Notes: a model not told the origin generated them from the sequence alone. A stretch of 64,000 nt of DNA from Thermomucor indicae-seudaticae (GCA_000787465.1 JSYX01000004.1:107141-171140); one strand, 5' to 3'. Shown: positions 1 through 11,978, numbered from the stretch's first letter. Numbers and translations are program-made.

Positions 1-365
1 ATAATAACCAGACGATGGGATCTGTGGATCAGAACCCCGTCTCTTCCTTTCTGTATACCATTCCCTTATCCGCCTATTCTAATTCTACACCTTCTTTATG
101 AGGCCTAATCCGGGATGCAGCACGACTTTTACATATTCTATTTCACCTATTACTCTTTTTAATTAATTATGCAGCCGTATATGGTCGTATTCTGCGCTAA
201 TTGTACTCTTTTCTCTCTCTTTTCCAGTATGCATATGTTCTTTATCCCTTTCTTTTCTTCGTTCTGGGGTCTTCTTGTTTTTTACTTTTTGCTCAAAAAA
301 TGCCACCACGTGTAGATTGAAGGGTTATAAAGCTTCATTCAGACCTTGGCAATAAAACTGCAGCC
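1..365. other. Spacer without recognisable gene
   Basis: This stretch is T-rich and pyrimidine-rich with short stop-interrupted frames. I see no gene, RNA gene or clear repeat in it. Confidence 0.5.
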
Positions 366-1680
366 TGAAACACCATAATCCCTGCTGGCAGTTTGAGAGA
401 TCGAGTTTCCTGGGAACATATCTGGGCATCCAACTTCCAAGATAATGTGAGCTCTATTATGCATCTTTTGGGCGTCAATTCGGGCCACATGGACAACTGC
501 TTTTCAAAACTGCATGCCATGGAATTGCCATGACATCGCATGACTCTATCGTTACGGAGCTTTTCAATAATCCTGAGAAAGCAGCACGCGATCCGGCCGT
601 TATTCTGGATGCAGATATCGAGTGGAGTTGTCATTCGCAAGCACACTATCCCGAGTGATACAGGACATCTTGCCGTCGGTCGCGTATTTATATCTTGGCA
701 ACGGCTCGCGTCTGGGATGCGAACGGTATGACTGTAGTGATACCCCATGAAGACACCGCGAAAGCGGTTGAAAAGGTCATTGAGCGCAGAAGTGCCATTA
801 TTAGTGTTTAACACTGGTGGAGCGTATGCTGAGAAAATCGGACCCACGATTTCATAGTTATGAAGCCTCTGGTGGACCCATTGACCAGCAGCTGGCGGGA
901 AGAACTTATAGGCGCCCATTGGCTATTTGCAATTGGCAAGTTGCATGGATGAGCAGACATTCATGGGACGATTGACCACGATTGGCCAGTCGCTAGGGAG
1001 GACACCAGGTGACGTCGCTTATAATCCAGAATTTAACGATACTGCTCAAGCAACCCGAAGTTACACAGCTTTGAAAGAAGGAGGCAGTTTCTTTTGGTGC
1101 TTGGGTATGCATTCTTGATTTGGAAAGCAGGTGCGCAGGAATCTCCGTCTTGTTGCACAGATCGGCGTCCAAAACGTGGCAAGTGCCGCTTTAGAACTGC
1201 TGCAGGAAAACCCGCGTCAAACGTGGCACATGCTTTATGACCTTGGCGGCACCAGCATTGTCGAGCTTTTTTAAAGTGAATAAGGATATCTTTGCTATAT
1301 CTGAACTGCCATATCTCCCAACTGCAATTGTTACTCGTCCTTACGAGGCATTACTTTCTGGCACTCCAGCAAACACCGCCAAGAGAAACGCGGATCATCA
1401 GAGGACAATGCGTTTCCAGAAACAAATTGGACGCTTCATACAGCGACTCTCCCAGTATCAAATGCCGCTATATTCTCCTTCTATTGCTCCCTTGCCTAAC
1501 ACCGCTCCTTTGTCTCCTCGGGACGAACCGGAAACGAGGAGATCGACACGAATTCCTAATGATGATGCTTCGCATTGGCTCACAGCAAGCGGACAAGAAG
1601 AGGAAGGATCCCAGTCGTCACAGACGTGCCATTTTTTGGACGTGCTCTCATCAAGTGTCCAAGGCTATTGAACTGCTGGA
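366..1680 (+). pseudogene. Decayed coding relic, possibly a totivirus-like capsid gene
   Basis: Protein-like sequence runs left to right on the plus strand but jumps between frames and crosses stops. Recognisable pieces include WEHIWASNFQDN near 411, DPAVILDADIEW near 590-625, NTGGAYAEKIGPTIS near 810, IGQSLGRTPGDVAYNPEF near 980-1035, QIGVQNVASAALELLQENP near 1155-1215 and a Pro-rich acidic tail (SIAPLPNTAPLSPRDEPE) near 1480-1535. There are no convincing splice sites at the frame changes, so this reads as a once-continuous intronless gene broken by indels and stops. The Pro/Asp-rich C-terminus and the motif order remind me of capsid proteins of fungal totiviruses, which often become integrated in fungal genomes; that is recollection, not a search. 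No polymerase-like sequence follows. A long minus-strand frame at 335-919 is treated as a shadow. The decay is well supported; the viral identity is uncertain. Confidence 0.4.
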
Positions 1681-2968
1681 GCGATCACTTTGTCCTTTGT
1701 CGAATCAGAGCGTCTAGGTTAGGCAGCACAATGTTCAGAGTGTCATGTTCCTATACACAGATGATTACCAAATTTTGTAAAGGCCCGACAGACAGGCAAC
1801 AGAGATGCAGCATGTAATAGGGTTTCAGTGAATCTTACTCCAAACAATCGCTAGAGCGGCAAAGGAGCAAAATCCAAGTTATCATATATCCGCAGCAATA
1901 ATATGCCATTTTTCATCAAGTCAATTGGCTTTTAGACGCATCTCACTTGGTGAACAGACTTACCGTGAGGTTTCTCTCACCAAATTAGCTCGCCACTCTC
2001 ATCTACATTACGTAGTGGAGCTCATTGGTCTTTGTGTTGAGCCATACTAGGACACGTTGTAGTTGAAGGCAAATGTTTTTCGTCCTGATAGCTTTAGCAC
2101 GTGTAACAGTTCATTACAATGTTTCCAAAGAATACTGTAACAAGGGTTCCTTGGACGATGCTAAACTACGATACATAGATAGAGACACGTTTTAGCCATG
2201 AAGCAAGAAGAGCACCGCTGGTAACAATCACAGCATCACAGGTACCCTATATCGAGTGTAAGACGACTTCATGTCGGCGAAAACACAACATCATAGCAGA
2301 AGCTTACTGTGCTCTAAGGCAGGGACAGAGTTTTATGCAAGTTATCAATTGACAGGTTGAGACCACGATGCGTTTTTGACAAGAGACATCATTACTACTA
2401 TTTTGCTCGGGATATTTATTAGAAACAGAGCCAAAGTGCGAATGCAGCAAGATACTACTCTTTGTGAAAGTGAGACTGCTTAACGCATTATTCGCGGTCT
2501 TATATTCTAAGGGCAAGGGTGTGAATTAATGCAATGATGCATCCTACGAACGATGCTATATATAATGGAATAGCAGAAGTAGGCACGAACAATTAATCCT
2601 GTAGAGGCCAACGTACAGATGTTACGCTATCCATACGGAAGACACAAACATCTGGAGTCGCAAGGAGACGCAAGTAGAGTACATTGCTTGAATTAAAGCA
2701 AATAGGTATCGAGTTGATGGGCTTTAAAAAGGCTTTGCCAATATACTAAACAGATGTAGCTATTGAACATTACCAGCGTGGAGGTATATCAGATATCAGA
2801 AGTAGTCGGTAAAATTGGAAATAGGCTTGAGGGAAGTTGAAACAGAGTTCTACTGCTTATAAAGTGACGCTGGCAATATGCCATGACGATTTGGCTTATC
2901 CAATGCTCCATGCATTACGTACTAGATACTACGTAGAGCCAGGGTGTCTCTTCATTTTCTGGATGCAA
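1681..2968. other. Spacer with no supported gene
   Basis: Only short frames occur here on both strands, with no family resemblance and no RNA gene that I can recognise. It separates the decayed relic from the 3' end of the Trs33 gene. Confidence 0.45.
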
Positions 2969-3745
2969 CTACTTCCCTATTTTGATGTGAAAGGTGCCTG
3001 GAATGTGACAAAACCATTAGGCCTTCGAAAACGTAACATGCATGATACGTATTCTCCAGGCTTACATTGTGGCAAATTAGATGTTTCTGCGACTACTACG
3101 CTCGGCACGCCCAAATTAGCCAAAGCCCCTCGTATTATACCGCACGGGAACCACATATACTTGAAATGAAGCTGCACGTTAGAATTGACGTTTCCCATTA
3201 TCCAGGTCAACGCCTGCTTACCGGAGTCGCCTTCTTGGCAGAATCCGCCCCGCCGATATCCGTCGACATTCTCATAAACCACCGAAAACTGTTATCCTGG
3301 AGCACGTAAACGCCCTGAAGCCACACTCGTGAATAAATATAATATAATCGGTCTGCCTAGAACTTACACGATGGTTTGTCTTTAGGTTATCTATCTGCTT
3401 TTTAAACATGATGGACCACAAATCTTTACATATAAATTTCACTACGTCGAGCGTATCAGCAAATCGTGGTCGATCTTTGGTAAATCTAAGTAAAAGCACA
3501 TTTTAGCATTAATGAATGCCTGACATAATATCGTTATTACTGCCTTCAAACCTTTCAACCATGCGCTGTCCAACTGCATAGCCAAGTCCGTCAAGCTTAT
3601 AAAACATGGCTTCGCTGTCCGCTTCCGTCTCAACTGCAGTCGTCCGACAGATCGTGTCGACCATCTCCATCAATAAGAGGTCCATGCAAGTTTCGCTCAC
3701 TAGTCGCTGCTGGATACCGCCGTCGGGTCCTGTAAATCCTGACAT
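2969..3745 (-). CDS. TRS33: TRAPP complex subunit Trs33 (TRAPPC6 family)
   Basis: This is a small subunit of the TRAPP tethering complex, which activates Rab GTPases on Golgi and ER-to-Golgi membranes. Exon 1 starts at 3745 with MSGFTGPDGG and carries SEAMFYKLDGLGYAVGQRMV, typical of the Bet3/Trs33 fold. The next exon gives TKDRPRFADTLDVVKFICKD and KKQIDNLKTNHR. A further exon gives the DNSFRWFMRMS segment, and the last gives WFPCGIIRGALANLGVPSVV and ends with CTFHIKIGK and a stop at 2969-2971. Family members are about 150-200 residues, which fits. The intron after exon 1 looks short (about 40 nt). The last donor was placed at the GT following the CCACAAT that encodes the CQ of LPQC. No frame damage is visible. 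The family call is strong because the exon pieces match in order; the exact splice sites are by eye. Confidence 0.85.
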
Positions 3746-3934
3746 GACTCACAAAATCGAGGACGATGGTAAAAGAGTCGCTATGACACGTTGAGGCTAA
3801 ATTTCGTCGTAAGCGGGAAAAACCCCGTCGAAAAAGAATACCATATCAAATCAGCAGAAGTGCTTGTTCCTAGCACATATGTCTATTATCCAGAATAAAT
3901 AAAATACTACAGGGGAACGTTACCGTTCAAAAGT

Positions 3935-5914
3935 CTAGATTTTTCTGTTAGGAATAAGTGATGGCGGCAGCTTCTGGGGTAGATCAACGCCGTTTTGTAC
4001 TGCTTTAATCAAATGCATAGCCACGCTGAATTGATCAATGTCCATGTAGCCATCAGCATCCCAATCTGCCAATCGCCAGACATGGGCAAGAACATCGTTT
4101 GGAAGACCTGACTCCATCAAAACTGGTTTCACACTAGCTCCAGGTACAACGCCTTCCCGTGGATGAAGCTGTTGAAAGATTGGGGTATAACGCGCTTTAT
4201 CCACGACTGCAAACGTCCAAAAGTTGGATGGCAACTGCCCGTACGCGATTGGTTCGGCCTGACCCATTTCTTCAAACGGATTCCGCTCGTTTTCTGCTAG
4301 TTCTGGGTTGGTCATAGGAAACATGGACATTAAGCGTGGAAGATCCACCGCTAGAGCCTGCATGAAGCAGATTCAGCCAACTGGGGCAGCATTACCAAGT
4401 CTGCGGCGTAATAAATATATACCTGGTCCACTTTTTCGATCAACTCTTCTTTAAGAGACTTGAATTTATCTAATTCGTACAGTGCCAAGTTCTGTCTGAA
4501 CTTCTCTGGGTTGGGGAAATCGCCTGCTGGAAGGTGATAACGTTGTTGGATTTTCAAGAACTCTTGATCCAGATTCTTCAGCAATGCTTCTCTTTTCTTT
4601 TTCTTTCCGAACATTGACGGCATTTCCTTTTTGATATGACTGATGATCAACGCATGCACCTTGTCACAAGCGTTAGTAAGTAAAGCACCGATAATGCGCT
4701 AGAAAAAGAGAAAAGACTTTACTCGTGCTAAGCGTGCTCTCTTGACAATTTCGTTAATCTTGCGAATAGCTGCATTTCGTCGAAGCTCCTTCAGATCGCG
4801 CAATAGATCCTTTGATTCTGCTTCTATCAGTTCACGGCAGTCCTCGAAGCAGTTGGGTGGTTTTTCCACCCAAAAAGAGCTGAGATAAACTCGCATGACT
4901 TCTGGTGTCTGGACCACTTTGCCTAGTGACCACATCATGGCACCGTATCTGAAAATTTTACATGAGCATCGTATAGCAGCTCGCATACCCGATCCCTTCT
5001 TCCTGTTTTACTTTACACTCGCATAAGCTGCTGCTGACTGACCATGTCACTCTTGTTCAAAATAACACGAATCTTCTCCTCCTGGCCGCGCAGACTGTGG
5101 ATAGCCATCTTGAACTCGTTCGAGATATCCAGCTTGTGAGAGTCAAACAACAAGAGGATCAAATCAGAACGCTGGGCGAACCACTCAATGACTTGAGTGA
5201 AGTCGTAGCCGCGCTCTATTCGCTGCTTATCTCCAGCGAGAATACCCGGCGTATCCACAATCGTCATGTTCTCAAGGACAGGCGAAGGTGTCTGAGATAC
5301 CTTTGTATGTGCTCTGGTTTAGTCAACCTGGTAACGAACTTCTTCCTCCCATGTACCTGAAACCTGGACAAGAACGCTTGTCCGAACCGGTTTAGCCCTC
5401 TGAATGGTAAATCTTGGTTGACGGCCGCGGCGTTCCCTGGTATCACTCTTTCTTCTGTGCCGTTCATCACGGCAACAAAACGATCTGTAGTTGGCTCAAC
5501 ACCTATATGTTCCCCGGGATACCGCTTGTCCAAAAGGTATCGTATGAAAGTTGTTTTACCCTATCTCACCCAATAAGTCCACCGAAGGCACATAGATAAT
5601 GGATGCACATACGGTAGAGTACTGGCCAATCAATAATACAATAGGTTTGGCTTCAATATCAGAGTCTGTTAACGGGGCTGAATGGAAACCTTTTTTTCCC
5701 ATATGGAAGACAACTTAGTCTGTGCTTTTGCATCACCCACTCACGGCAACGAATGCAAACCCTCAAAGTTGTAGGTTACTTCAAGTGGGCGGATCTTTGT
5801 CTTGTAAATTTTCTTTACGCCTTCAATAACTTGAGCGTATTCATCATCTCCCCAGTTTGGTGCCGCTAGGCTGCCACGGGCATCACCATTCTTTTTCAAA
5901 TGAGCAAACGACAT
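3935..5914 (-). CDS. EH-domain dynamin-like ATPase (EHD/RME-1 family)
   Basis: EHD proteins are membrane-remodelling, dynamin-related ATPases of endocytic recycling. The start at 5914 reads [20 protein letters not shown]. The later exon at 5013-5267 has the G3 motif DTPGIL, the segment [20 protein letters not shown], and NKSD (G4), so the P-loop NTPase core is present. The helical region at about 4351-4986 includes [17 protein letters not shown], a known EHD-like segment. The last exon (3935-4363) holds the EH domain, with its EF-hand-like loop [12 protein letters not shown] and an NPFEEM motif before it, as in human EHD1-4. Roughly six introns are needed. The neighbour Trs33 is also a trafficking gene, but there is no sign of co-regulation. 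The gene seems intact. Confidence 0.9.
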
Positions 5915-6272
5915 GATCGAAGAAAGGACGAGGAATGAACAAGCCTTTTCGGAACGCGCGACAGCGGTTTTGTAGTAGATTTAAAGACTCCGAGCCCGTT
6001 TTTCTACACTGCCCGTTAAAAAGTCAGCGAACGGTTTCATGCTCTGCTGCATAAACCAAACGTGGGTCTCAAAATTACAATGCGACTTTTTCTTTTCCTC
6101 TGTATTGCACAACCGTAAAAAACGACGCTTTCCAACATAACTAATGCACCTCGCCAATGTAAAGACGAACTTTCTGTTGAGCACTAAGCTGCGGTTATTG
6201 CTTTATGCTAGGCGGGATTGTCACTTGTGAAGATAGTTTCCCAGATGAAGCTTCCGCACAAGAAGACGCTCC
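5915..6272. other. Spacer upstream of the EHD gene
   Basis: This probably holds the promoter and 5' UTR of the minus-strand EHD gene. I cannot point to a defined element. Short frames here show no family resemblance. Confidence 0.4.
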
Positions 6273-6539
6273 TTGCCACCACGGGTGCTACGCGCTGGTG
6301 AAAGAAAACGACAGGGCGATCAACAGAAGACGAATGGCCGGGCGCAGAGCCCTGATTTGAACCCTGTCGAGCATCCCTGGGATGTCCTGAAACGACGTGT
6401 AGCAAGAAGGAAGCGTGAAGTGGGCAACACGATAACAGCTGGTCGATATTCTTACAGAAGAATGGTCGAGCATCTTACCGGAAAACATGTGGAAAGTTTG
6501 CGCTGTTCTCAATGCACGTGCTATCATACGCTTTATTGA
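6273..6539 (+). mobile_element. Tc1/mariner transposase relic (C-terminal end)
   Basis: The frame contains QSPDLNPVEHPWDVLKRRV, the hallmark of the third catalytic block and downstream helix of Tc1/mariner DDE transposases. It is followed by a basic stretch and a decayed tail. Upstream catalytic blocks cannot be read in any frame, so the copy is 5'-truncated or heavily decayed. The small open frame is probably incidental. It is a different, more divergent copy than the relic near 43.6-44.2 kb. Confidence 0.75.
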
Positions 6540-7390
6540 ACTGGTAACCTTTAAAAAAGATCACATAACAAGACGTATGCTGTACTATACTTTTAATGGA
6601 ATCCATATTCTTCGAAGTGAACCAGTCTTTTTAATATCATAGATATGGTGATCTTTTGTTGTTGACGTCGAACATGGAACAGCGGTACGGAGTCCCTTTA
6701 AACGTAGTGTATGTATGTACTTTGAGCTGAACGCATTAAAATTGATGTCTTTCATCGGAATGGAGCCAAAGCTTTCGATTATCAAATCTCCCATGGACTC
6801 GGCGATATTTGGCTAGAGTAACAAAGACATACGAACAAAGCTAACCAGCTACAACAAAGAAATTCGACGGTTACATACATTTTCATCAATTCCTGCTAAA
6901 GGCTTTCCAACTTGTGAACATGCCAAGCACGTTGCATCATCCGAAGAGTTTCCTGCGGCCCATTTGGTTTGTATGCACGCAGGTTTCAAACGTCCTTTTC
7001 TGCCTGACAGATAGTTGGTTGGACTTGCGCTGCAAGCCAATCGGAGCAACGCAAGGAGTGGGCGCCAGCAATGTTCGTCTTTTCTCTTGTGCTTTCTTAC
7101 GTCATTCTATCTTGCAAACCGAATTCACATAATGGCTAACCACTCAAGTGGATGACTTCGCCAAAGCTGAAACCACTGTCGCGGACTTGAGACGTTCGGA
7201 AAAAGCAAAACGCTTCGACTCAAAACAAGCTCGAAGCCAATGCCTGCTACAAGATTTAAATTTTTTCTCCGATCAATTTTTAACACACAGTCTATAAAAT
7301 CTCTAATTCCAGTAGCCATAACGGGACTTCTACTTCAGGACCCCTGGATTTCGCTTTTTTTTGCTTTTTCTCATTTTCTTTTTTGGATTT
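6540..7390. other. Low-information spacer with short minus-strand frames
   Basis: Two minus-strand open stretches (6585-6794 and 6849-7049) and one at 7125-7319 have protein-like composition but match no family I recognise. They are not joined by obvious splice sites. They could be remnants of one decayed gene. I do not call a gene. Confidence 0.35.
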
Positions 7391-7577
7391 GTCGGCGTCA
7401 CGCAGCTAACAGTGTCAGGCCGCGGACACCTGTGGTCCCTCCGATGGCGAGCCAGAGCGGAAGGACCGGGAGGAAAAAATTAGATTAACAACAAGTCGAA
7501 CAATGTTCGACATTATAGTTGTTAAACTATAAAGAACAGATACTACACTTGATCTTAGCCAAAAGGCCTGAGAGGAT
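7391..7577 (-). ncRNA. U2: U2 spliceosomal snRNA
   Basis: Read on the minus strand from 7577, the sequence begins ATCCTCTCAGGCCTTTTGGC and continues through the near-invariant U2 5' domain, including the branch-site recognition segment GTAGTATCTGTTC. A stem-loop II region follows. An Sm site of the form AATTTTTTC lies at about 7473-7481, with a GC-rich 3' stem-loop region after it. U2 pairs with the intron branch site in the spliceosome. The 5' end is certain to within a few bases; the 3' end (about 7391) is estimated from the last stem and the usual length of about 190 nt. A TATA box sits about 30 bases upstream. Confidence 0.95.
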
Positions 7578-7606
7578 GCCGGTCCATGAGTTCCAAGATG
7601 GTTGCC

Positions 7607-7614
7607 TTTTTATA
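7607..7614 (-). promoter_or_regulatory. TATA box of the U2 snRNA gene
   Basis: On the minus strand the sequence GGTATAAAAAGG lies about 30 nt upstream of the U2 5' end. This is the spacing expected for a TATA-directed snRNA transcript in fungi. Confidence 0.7.
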
Positions 7615-7619
7615 CCTTT

Positions 7620-8447
7620 TTGCATCGAAGCGGAGATGTAATCAGCTGAGCTGATCCTGGTTTCGCAAACCCCTTGTTTCCGAGAAGAAGATTCCCGAAG
7701 TCTCACATTCGGATGATCCTTTTTCCATGATAAGCTACCCGAGTACTGATTCCGGGAAAAATTTATGATTGCTCCGTTGGGATAGCCTGTCTTCATGCGA
7801 ACTACATTAGGAGTTGGACTGATCCTTACAGTGTTAGGGTGGATCACAGCAGCTTCAACCTGACGATTTTCGTGTTGCGGACTTGAATCCTTTGAACAAA
7901 ATTCGAAAAAATCCTGAAATCGAACCTGTCGGCTTTTGTGCTTCAGGTTTTTCATTTCATTGGATGAAATGTTCATTTTCCGAAAGAAAATTTTTCTTAG
8001 CTGCCCACTGGGAGAAGGCTTGTTGTACGGCTTCTTCGCTGTGAGCATTACAAAAGAACTATGCATTCGTCAGAACAAATGTTGAAATCAAGGGCGTGTT
8101 TACAGAACACCCCCCTGCATATGATCAGATAACGTCTCTGCTCGACTCGTGACCATTACAGTTTTGTGTTTATTGACGGTGTGAATTCTTGGCTGGTTTC
8201 ACAAGGACAATCCTTTTATCTGATGTGGTCATCGGCCAAAAAGTATGCATACTAGATTAAAACAAAGTTAACCTTGGAAGAGTTATCAAAGGGACTTCAT
8301 TTGATTAGGAACTCGTTTCTAGCTAGCGATTCGGATTTTGGGAATAAATAGGTCTTAAAGCTAAAGCAAAGATTTACAGGAGGAGGTTATTACTAGATGT
8401 AAGAAAGTAAAATAACAGAAAAGGAAAACAGAGTCAAAAAAGGCTTT
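7620..8447. other. Region upstream of U2 and downstream of ERG25
   Basis: A 179-codon minus-strand frame (8066 to 7527) crosses this region but ends inside the U2 snRNA and matches no family. I regard it as non-coding or as a relic. The rest presumably holds the U2 promoter and the ERG25 3' UTR. Confidence 0.4.
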
Positions 8448-9509
8448 TTAGTTCGTCTTGGCCTTCAAGCGCTCTTCTCTTTGGCGTTTGCGGTAGGCCC
8501 GGTATTTGACGTCGGTACCAAAGATATAATCCCACCAGCGGAAAGAGGATGCGTAGTTGCCGATGAAAGCTTGATGATGATAGTCGTGATGTTCTGCACC
8601 CGCCCAGAACGGCACCCAGTTGTGGAGTGACCAAGGGAAGTCGTAGCCAGAATGGGCATCGATAGCCTGGAAAAGACGCAGGACGATCCACAAAAGCATG
8701 GTAGCCAAGTGCAGATCCCATTCAGGACCCATTTTGAAAACCCATTTTGCGCAGGCATGATAGATCAGTGGTCCACCGACGGTGCCGAAACCCAGAATCA
8801 TCGTCTCGATGGGATGTGCGTATTCAGCAGCAATGCCAAAAGGTGCAGCGTATTCGTGATGGATCTTGTGAATCTTCTTGTAGAAAGGAGGCCAGTGCAT
8901 AAAGCGATGCATATGATAATGGTAAAAGTCCTCAAAGATGAAGAAGATTACGATCTGTATCAGCATTTGTTGCCTTTAAAAGCTTCATTAATACCACAAT
9001 GACCGAATGAACTCTCGATTTCTGTCGTTTTAACATACCAGGCGGGAAAAGGTGCCGATACTTTCATACCCAGGAAAGTAGCTCCAGGATGGAAGAAAAA
9101 GATAAGAGGACCTTCATAAAGAAAATGACTCTTTAAGACCTTAAAAGTACACTTCCAATAATCTTCTTTCGTATTGACTTTGTTCTATGGAAATGACAAG
9201 TGGATTTAGTCATGATGGTCATCCAGGTCCCAATCCGTGTCCCGAGTTGCAACTGTTCGGTCACAACTGGGACACGGTCTACTGGGCGAGAGCACTTACA
9301 GGCTGAAGCTTGTAGCGTTGAAAGAACGGGATAAAGTCGCAAATGAGGAACGGCACAAAGCGACCAAAATAAACAAGCTCATGCATCAGGAAGGCAAAGA
9401 CCCCGGTAACGATGAGCGGGTCGCGACCCTCGTACATGCTTTCCCAAAGGTTTTCCACCCAACTGAGTTGAGACGGATCATAGCCTGTTGCGACAGCCGT
9501 GGAATTCAT
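8448..9509 (-). CDS. ERG25: C-4 methylsterol oxidase (ERG25 family)
   Basis: This is a di-iron enzyme of the ER membrane that oxidises C-4 methyl groups of sterols during ergosterol synthesis. The first exon starts at 9509 ([20 protein letters not shown]) with hydrophobic segments. The long last exon carries the three histidine boxes of the fatty-acid hydroxylase superfamily: HRFMH, HKIHH and HHDYHH, with the sterol-oxidase context [15 protein letters not shown] and [15 protein letters not shown]. The middle exon contributes a segment ending at PFPAW. The C-terminus is lysine-rich (RLKAKTN), as often seen in ER-retained proteins. At least two introns are needed. All metal-binding histidines are present, so the enzyme should be functional. 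Confidence 0.93.
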
Positions 9510-11097
9510 CGTCGCTGAATCAACAAGGAGAGGAAAAACCCGTGCCGGCGGCTCTTTTTAAAGGGGGAAATTTTGGGCTCATCGGCGGCTTTGGCAGATA
9601 CATATCAGCCGATTATTCTGGCGCGTGTAACCACAGCGCGGTCTTCTTCGCAGCACGTTCACTTTTCCCCAAATCTGATCCAATGAATGAATGAAGAGTG
9701 GTAGTCTATCTGTATACATCCTCTGGACCTGAATGCCTGGAGAAATACAAACAAAGATGGTCTATGTCTTTACTCGAATGATCCCTCTACCTCTCATACG
9801 GTTTTTTTGCTCAGTATGTATCAACATAATGACCAAGGGCACTGGTGGATAAGAAATAAAGCCATGCATTCTTTTCATTAAAGACCATGCGATTACTTGA
9901 AAGAAGACTACCTCGGTGTGGCCGATGCTGTCATTTGCGGGCTGCCATGCGCCTTTGTAGAAAGTAGAATTCGGGCACTCTTCATCGCAAACCTGTGGAA
10001 GATATATTACCCGAGGAATATCTTGATTCGTCTGAAAGACTTCCCCATTGCTCGGGCAGCATACGACAGCACCACGAAAAAATCAGTCTTTACTAGACGC
10101 AATGTGAAGGAGCCGTCCGACGTAACAGCTTTCATGGGAGCAGCTGAAATGTAGTTAACACTCTGCCTCTGTCAATACAACCTTCGCTTTGAAAGAGAAG
10201 CCGATACAGCCCCGACAAGCCTCTATAAAGATAATGAAGGCTAACTTTGCTGAAAAACATGTTAACCATGCGTGTAACGGTCAAAGCCGGCGTAGAATAA
10301 ACATAAACTGCAGAATATAGCGGCGCATAGCAGAGAATAAGTGTCACCGGAGACACGTATAGAGCCTCGGCATATTGCCCTTGTTTGTTGTTTCGGCCGG
10401 AAGTATGGAGTGATTGGTTTTATCAAGTTATGCTTTTTCTTGAACTGGCTTTGCTTAATGATTACTATCATGTTTCCGTGCGTAATCGCGGCAACGTGAA
10501 ACGATTATGTGCACTCCATAAAATGCGCTTCTTTGGTAATTGATGTAGTCGAATATAGCAGATCTTATCCGAAACAGGGTACGCTACTTCGGACGTCAGA
10601 CCCGTATGCTGTCTAGCCAGGGTCCGAGATGTCATTTTGCGCCAATAAGAATACAACCAGTCATAGTCTGAATCTCACTATTGAGATCAAAACTCGTTTA
10701 CATTTTTATCTGCTTCAGCTACTGGTTTGACATGACCCTGAATCAAAAGGGAACCCATTCTATATAAGCAACCCTCGTCGCAATCATGGTCTTTACTGTT
10801 TTTTGTATTATACTCTATTGAATAACAGAACCTTAATCCATTTTGATCAAGAGAAAGGGGATCGCAAATAATACATAATCAATTAAACCATAAGCATGAA
10901 TCGTTGACACTGCGCTGCACTGGGATGCTTGCTCTTTAGAATCTTCTTTGAGTTCCTGTGCTTACAGAGACGTTACTGTCGGCATAGCATTTAACCGTAA
11001 TTGAAAAGCAGGCTGTTCTTGGACTGCTTTTCGTCTTCCCCTGGCGGCGACTAAGACTTTAACGTCTGAAACCTGAAAAGCAAAAGAATCGTGCAAT
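9510..11097. other. Spacer between ERG25 and mS26
   Basis: The ERG25 promoter should lie at the left edge. An 85-codon plus-strand frame at 9897-10154 begins KEDYLGVADAVICGLPCAF but matches nothing I recognise and has no spliced continuation. Short minus-strand frames at 10132-10656 look random. No RNA gene was seen. Confidence 0.4.
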
Positions 11098-11844
11098 ATG
11101 CATCGGTTTACTGTGGTGCGAATAAGCCAACAGACATTTACTCGTCAGTCTGTCCGGTTTGCTTCTTCTGCTACCGAATCGGCCACGAATCGCTCCGTCT
11201 ATGCGCCTGGTTTTGCACCACCCAAGGGCAGCCGAGAAACTCCAAAGATTGTCAGCAAACGCCGCAATGTCGCAACGTCATTACCATCGCATCTTGGCAA
11301 TGCGGAGAGCAGCAGTAAACCGGCAACGAGTCCCAAAAAAGAGTACCGTGAGAAGCTGCGTACAATGCGCCATGCCTATGCGCAAGAGCTCTTAGCCAAA
11401 CATGGCAAACTTCAGGCAGCCCGAGCGACCAGGCTAGCAGAAAATGATAGGCGTACTCAACAGGAACGGAAAATGCATGAACAAGAGCGACAAGAGGCAT
11501 TAAAACATGAAGCCGAGCTTCTGAACAAGCTTCAGCTGGAACTGCAGGGTCAACAGTCGCTCCTCCAAACCACAACGGATCGATCCGCTCAGCGTGCAGC
11601 GAACCGCAAGGCACACGAAGAAGCTCAGCGTGAAGCACGGTTGAAGCAACTCTTGAAGCTTTATAAGTCAACAGAAAATTTTGTCACATTGGAGAATTTG
11701 GACGAAAAAGTAGAAGACGCTCTTCGGTCAAAGGTTCCGATTCCATATGTCACGACACTCGAAGAATACATGCTTTCCGCTACCACCAGCCCAGCCGAGA
11801 TTGAGAGGAGAAAAGAAGCCATCAAGGAGGTTATGGGTCTGTAG
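11098..11844 (+). CDS. Mitochondrial small ribosomal subunit protein mS26 (Pet123-like)
   Basis: This 248-residue single-exon protein starts with MHRFTVVRISQQTFTRQSVR, an Arg/Ser/Thr-rich N-terminus typical of a mitochondrial presequence. Its middle is a long charged helix (about residues 80-190), starting KKEYREKLRTMRHAYAQELL, matching the mS26/Pet123 family. The C-terminal part has the sequence NFVTLENLDEKVEDAL, a conserved tail in this family that sits on the mitoribosome small subunit. The length fits fungal members. The second in-frame Met is much further in, so the first start is favoured. No intron is needed. Confidence 0.8.
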   Translation: MHRFTVVRISQQTFTRQSVRFASSATESATNRSVYAPGFAPPKGSRETPKIVSKRRNVATSLPSHLGNAESSSKPATSPKKEYREKLRTMRHAYAQELLAKHGKLQAARATRLAENDRRTQQERKMHEQERQEALKHEAELLNKLQLELQGQQSLLQTTTDRSAQRAANRKAHEEAQREARLKQLLKLYKSTENFVTLENLDEKVEDALRSKVPIPYVTTLEEYMLSATTSPAEIERRKEAIKEVMGL

Positions 11845-11978
11845 ACGTCAAAATAAAAGCACGAAAAATGCACAGTTATGTATACTCTTGTTTAATTGGA
11901 AAACTTGGTTTGTTGATGCCCGGAAGATCTAGCAATGATAATGTGAAAAAGAGAAGTCTAGATACAATGACAAAGTTT

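Noticed and set aside
335..919. 194-codon minus-strand open frame
   Set aside because: The plus strand of the same interval holds better protein-like blocks in order, so this frame is taken as a shadow of a decayed plus-strand gene.
7527..8066. 179-codon minus-strand frame as a protein gene
   Set aside because: Its C-terminal part is a translation of the U2 snRNA and no family resemblance was seen.
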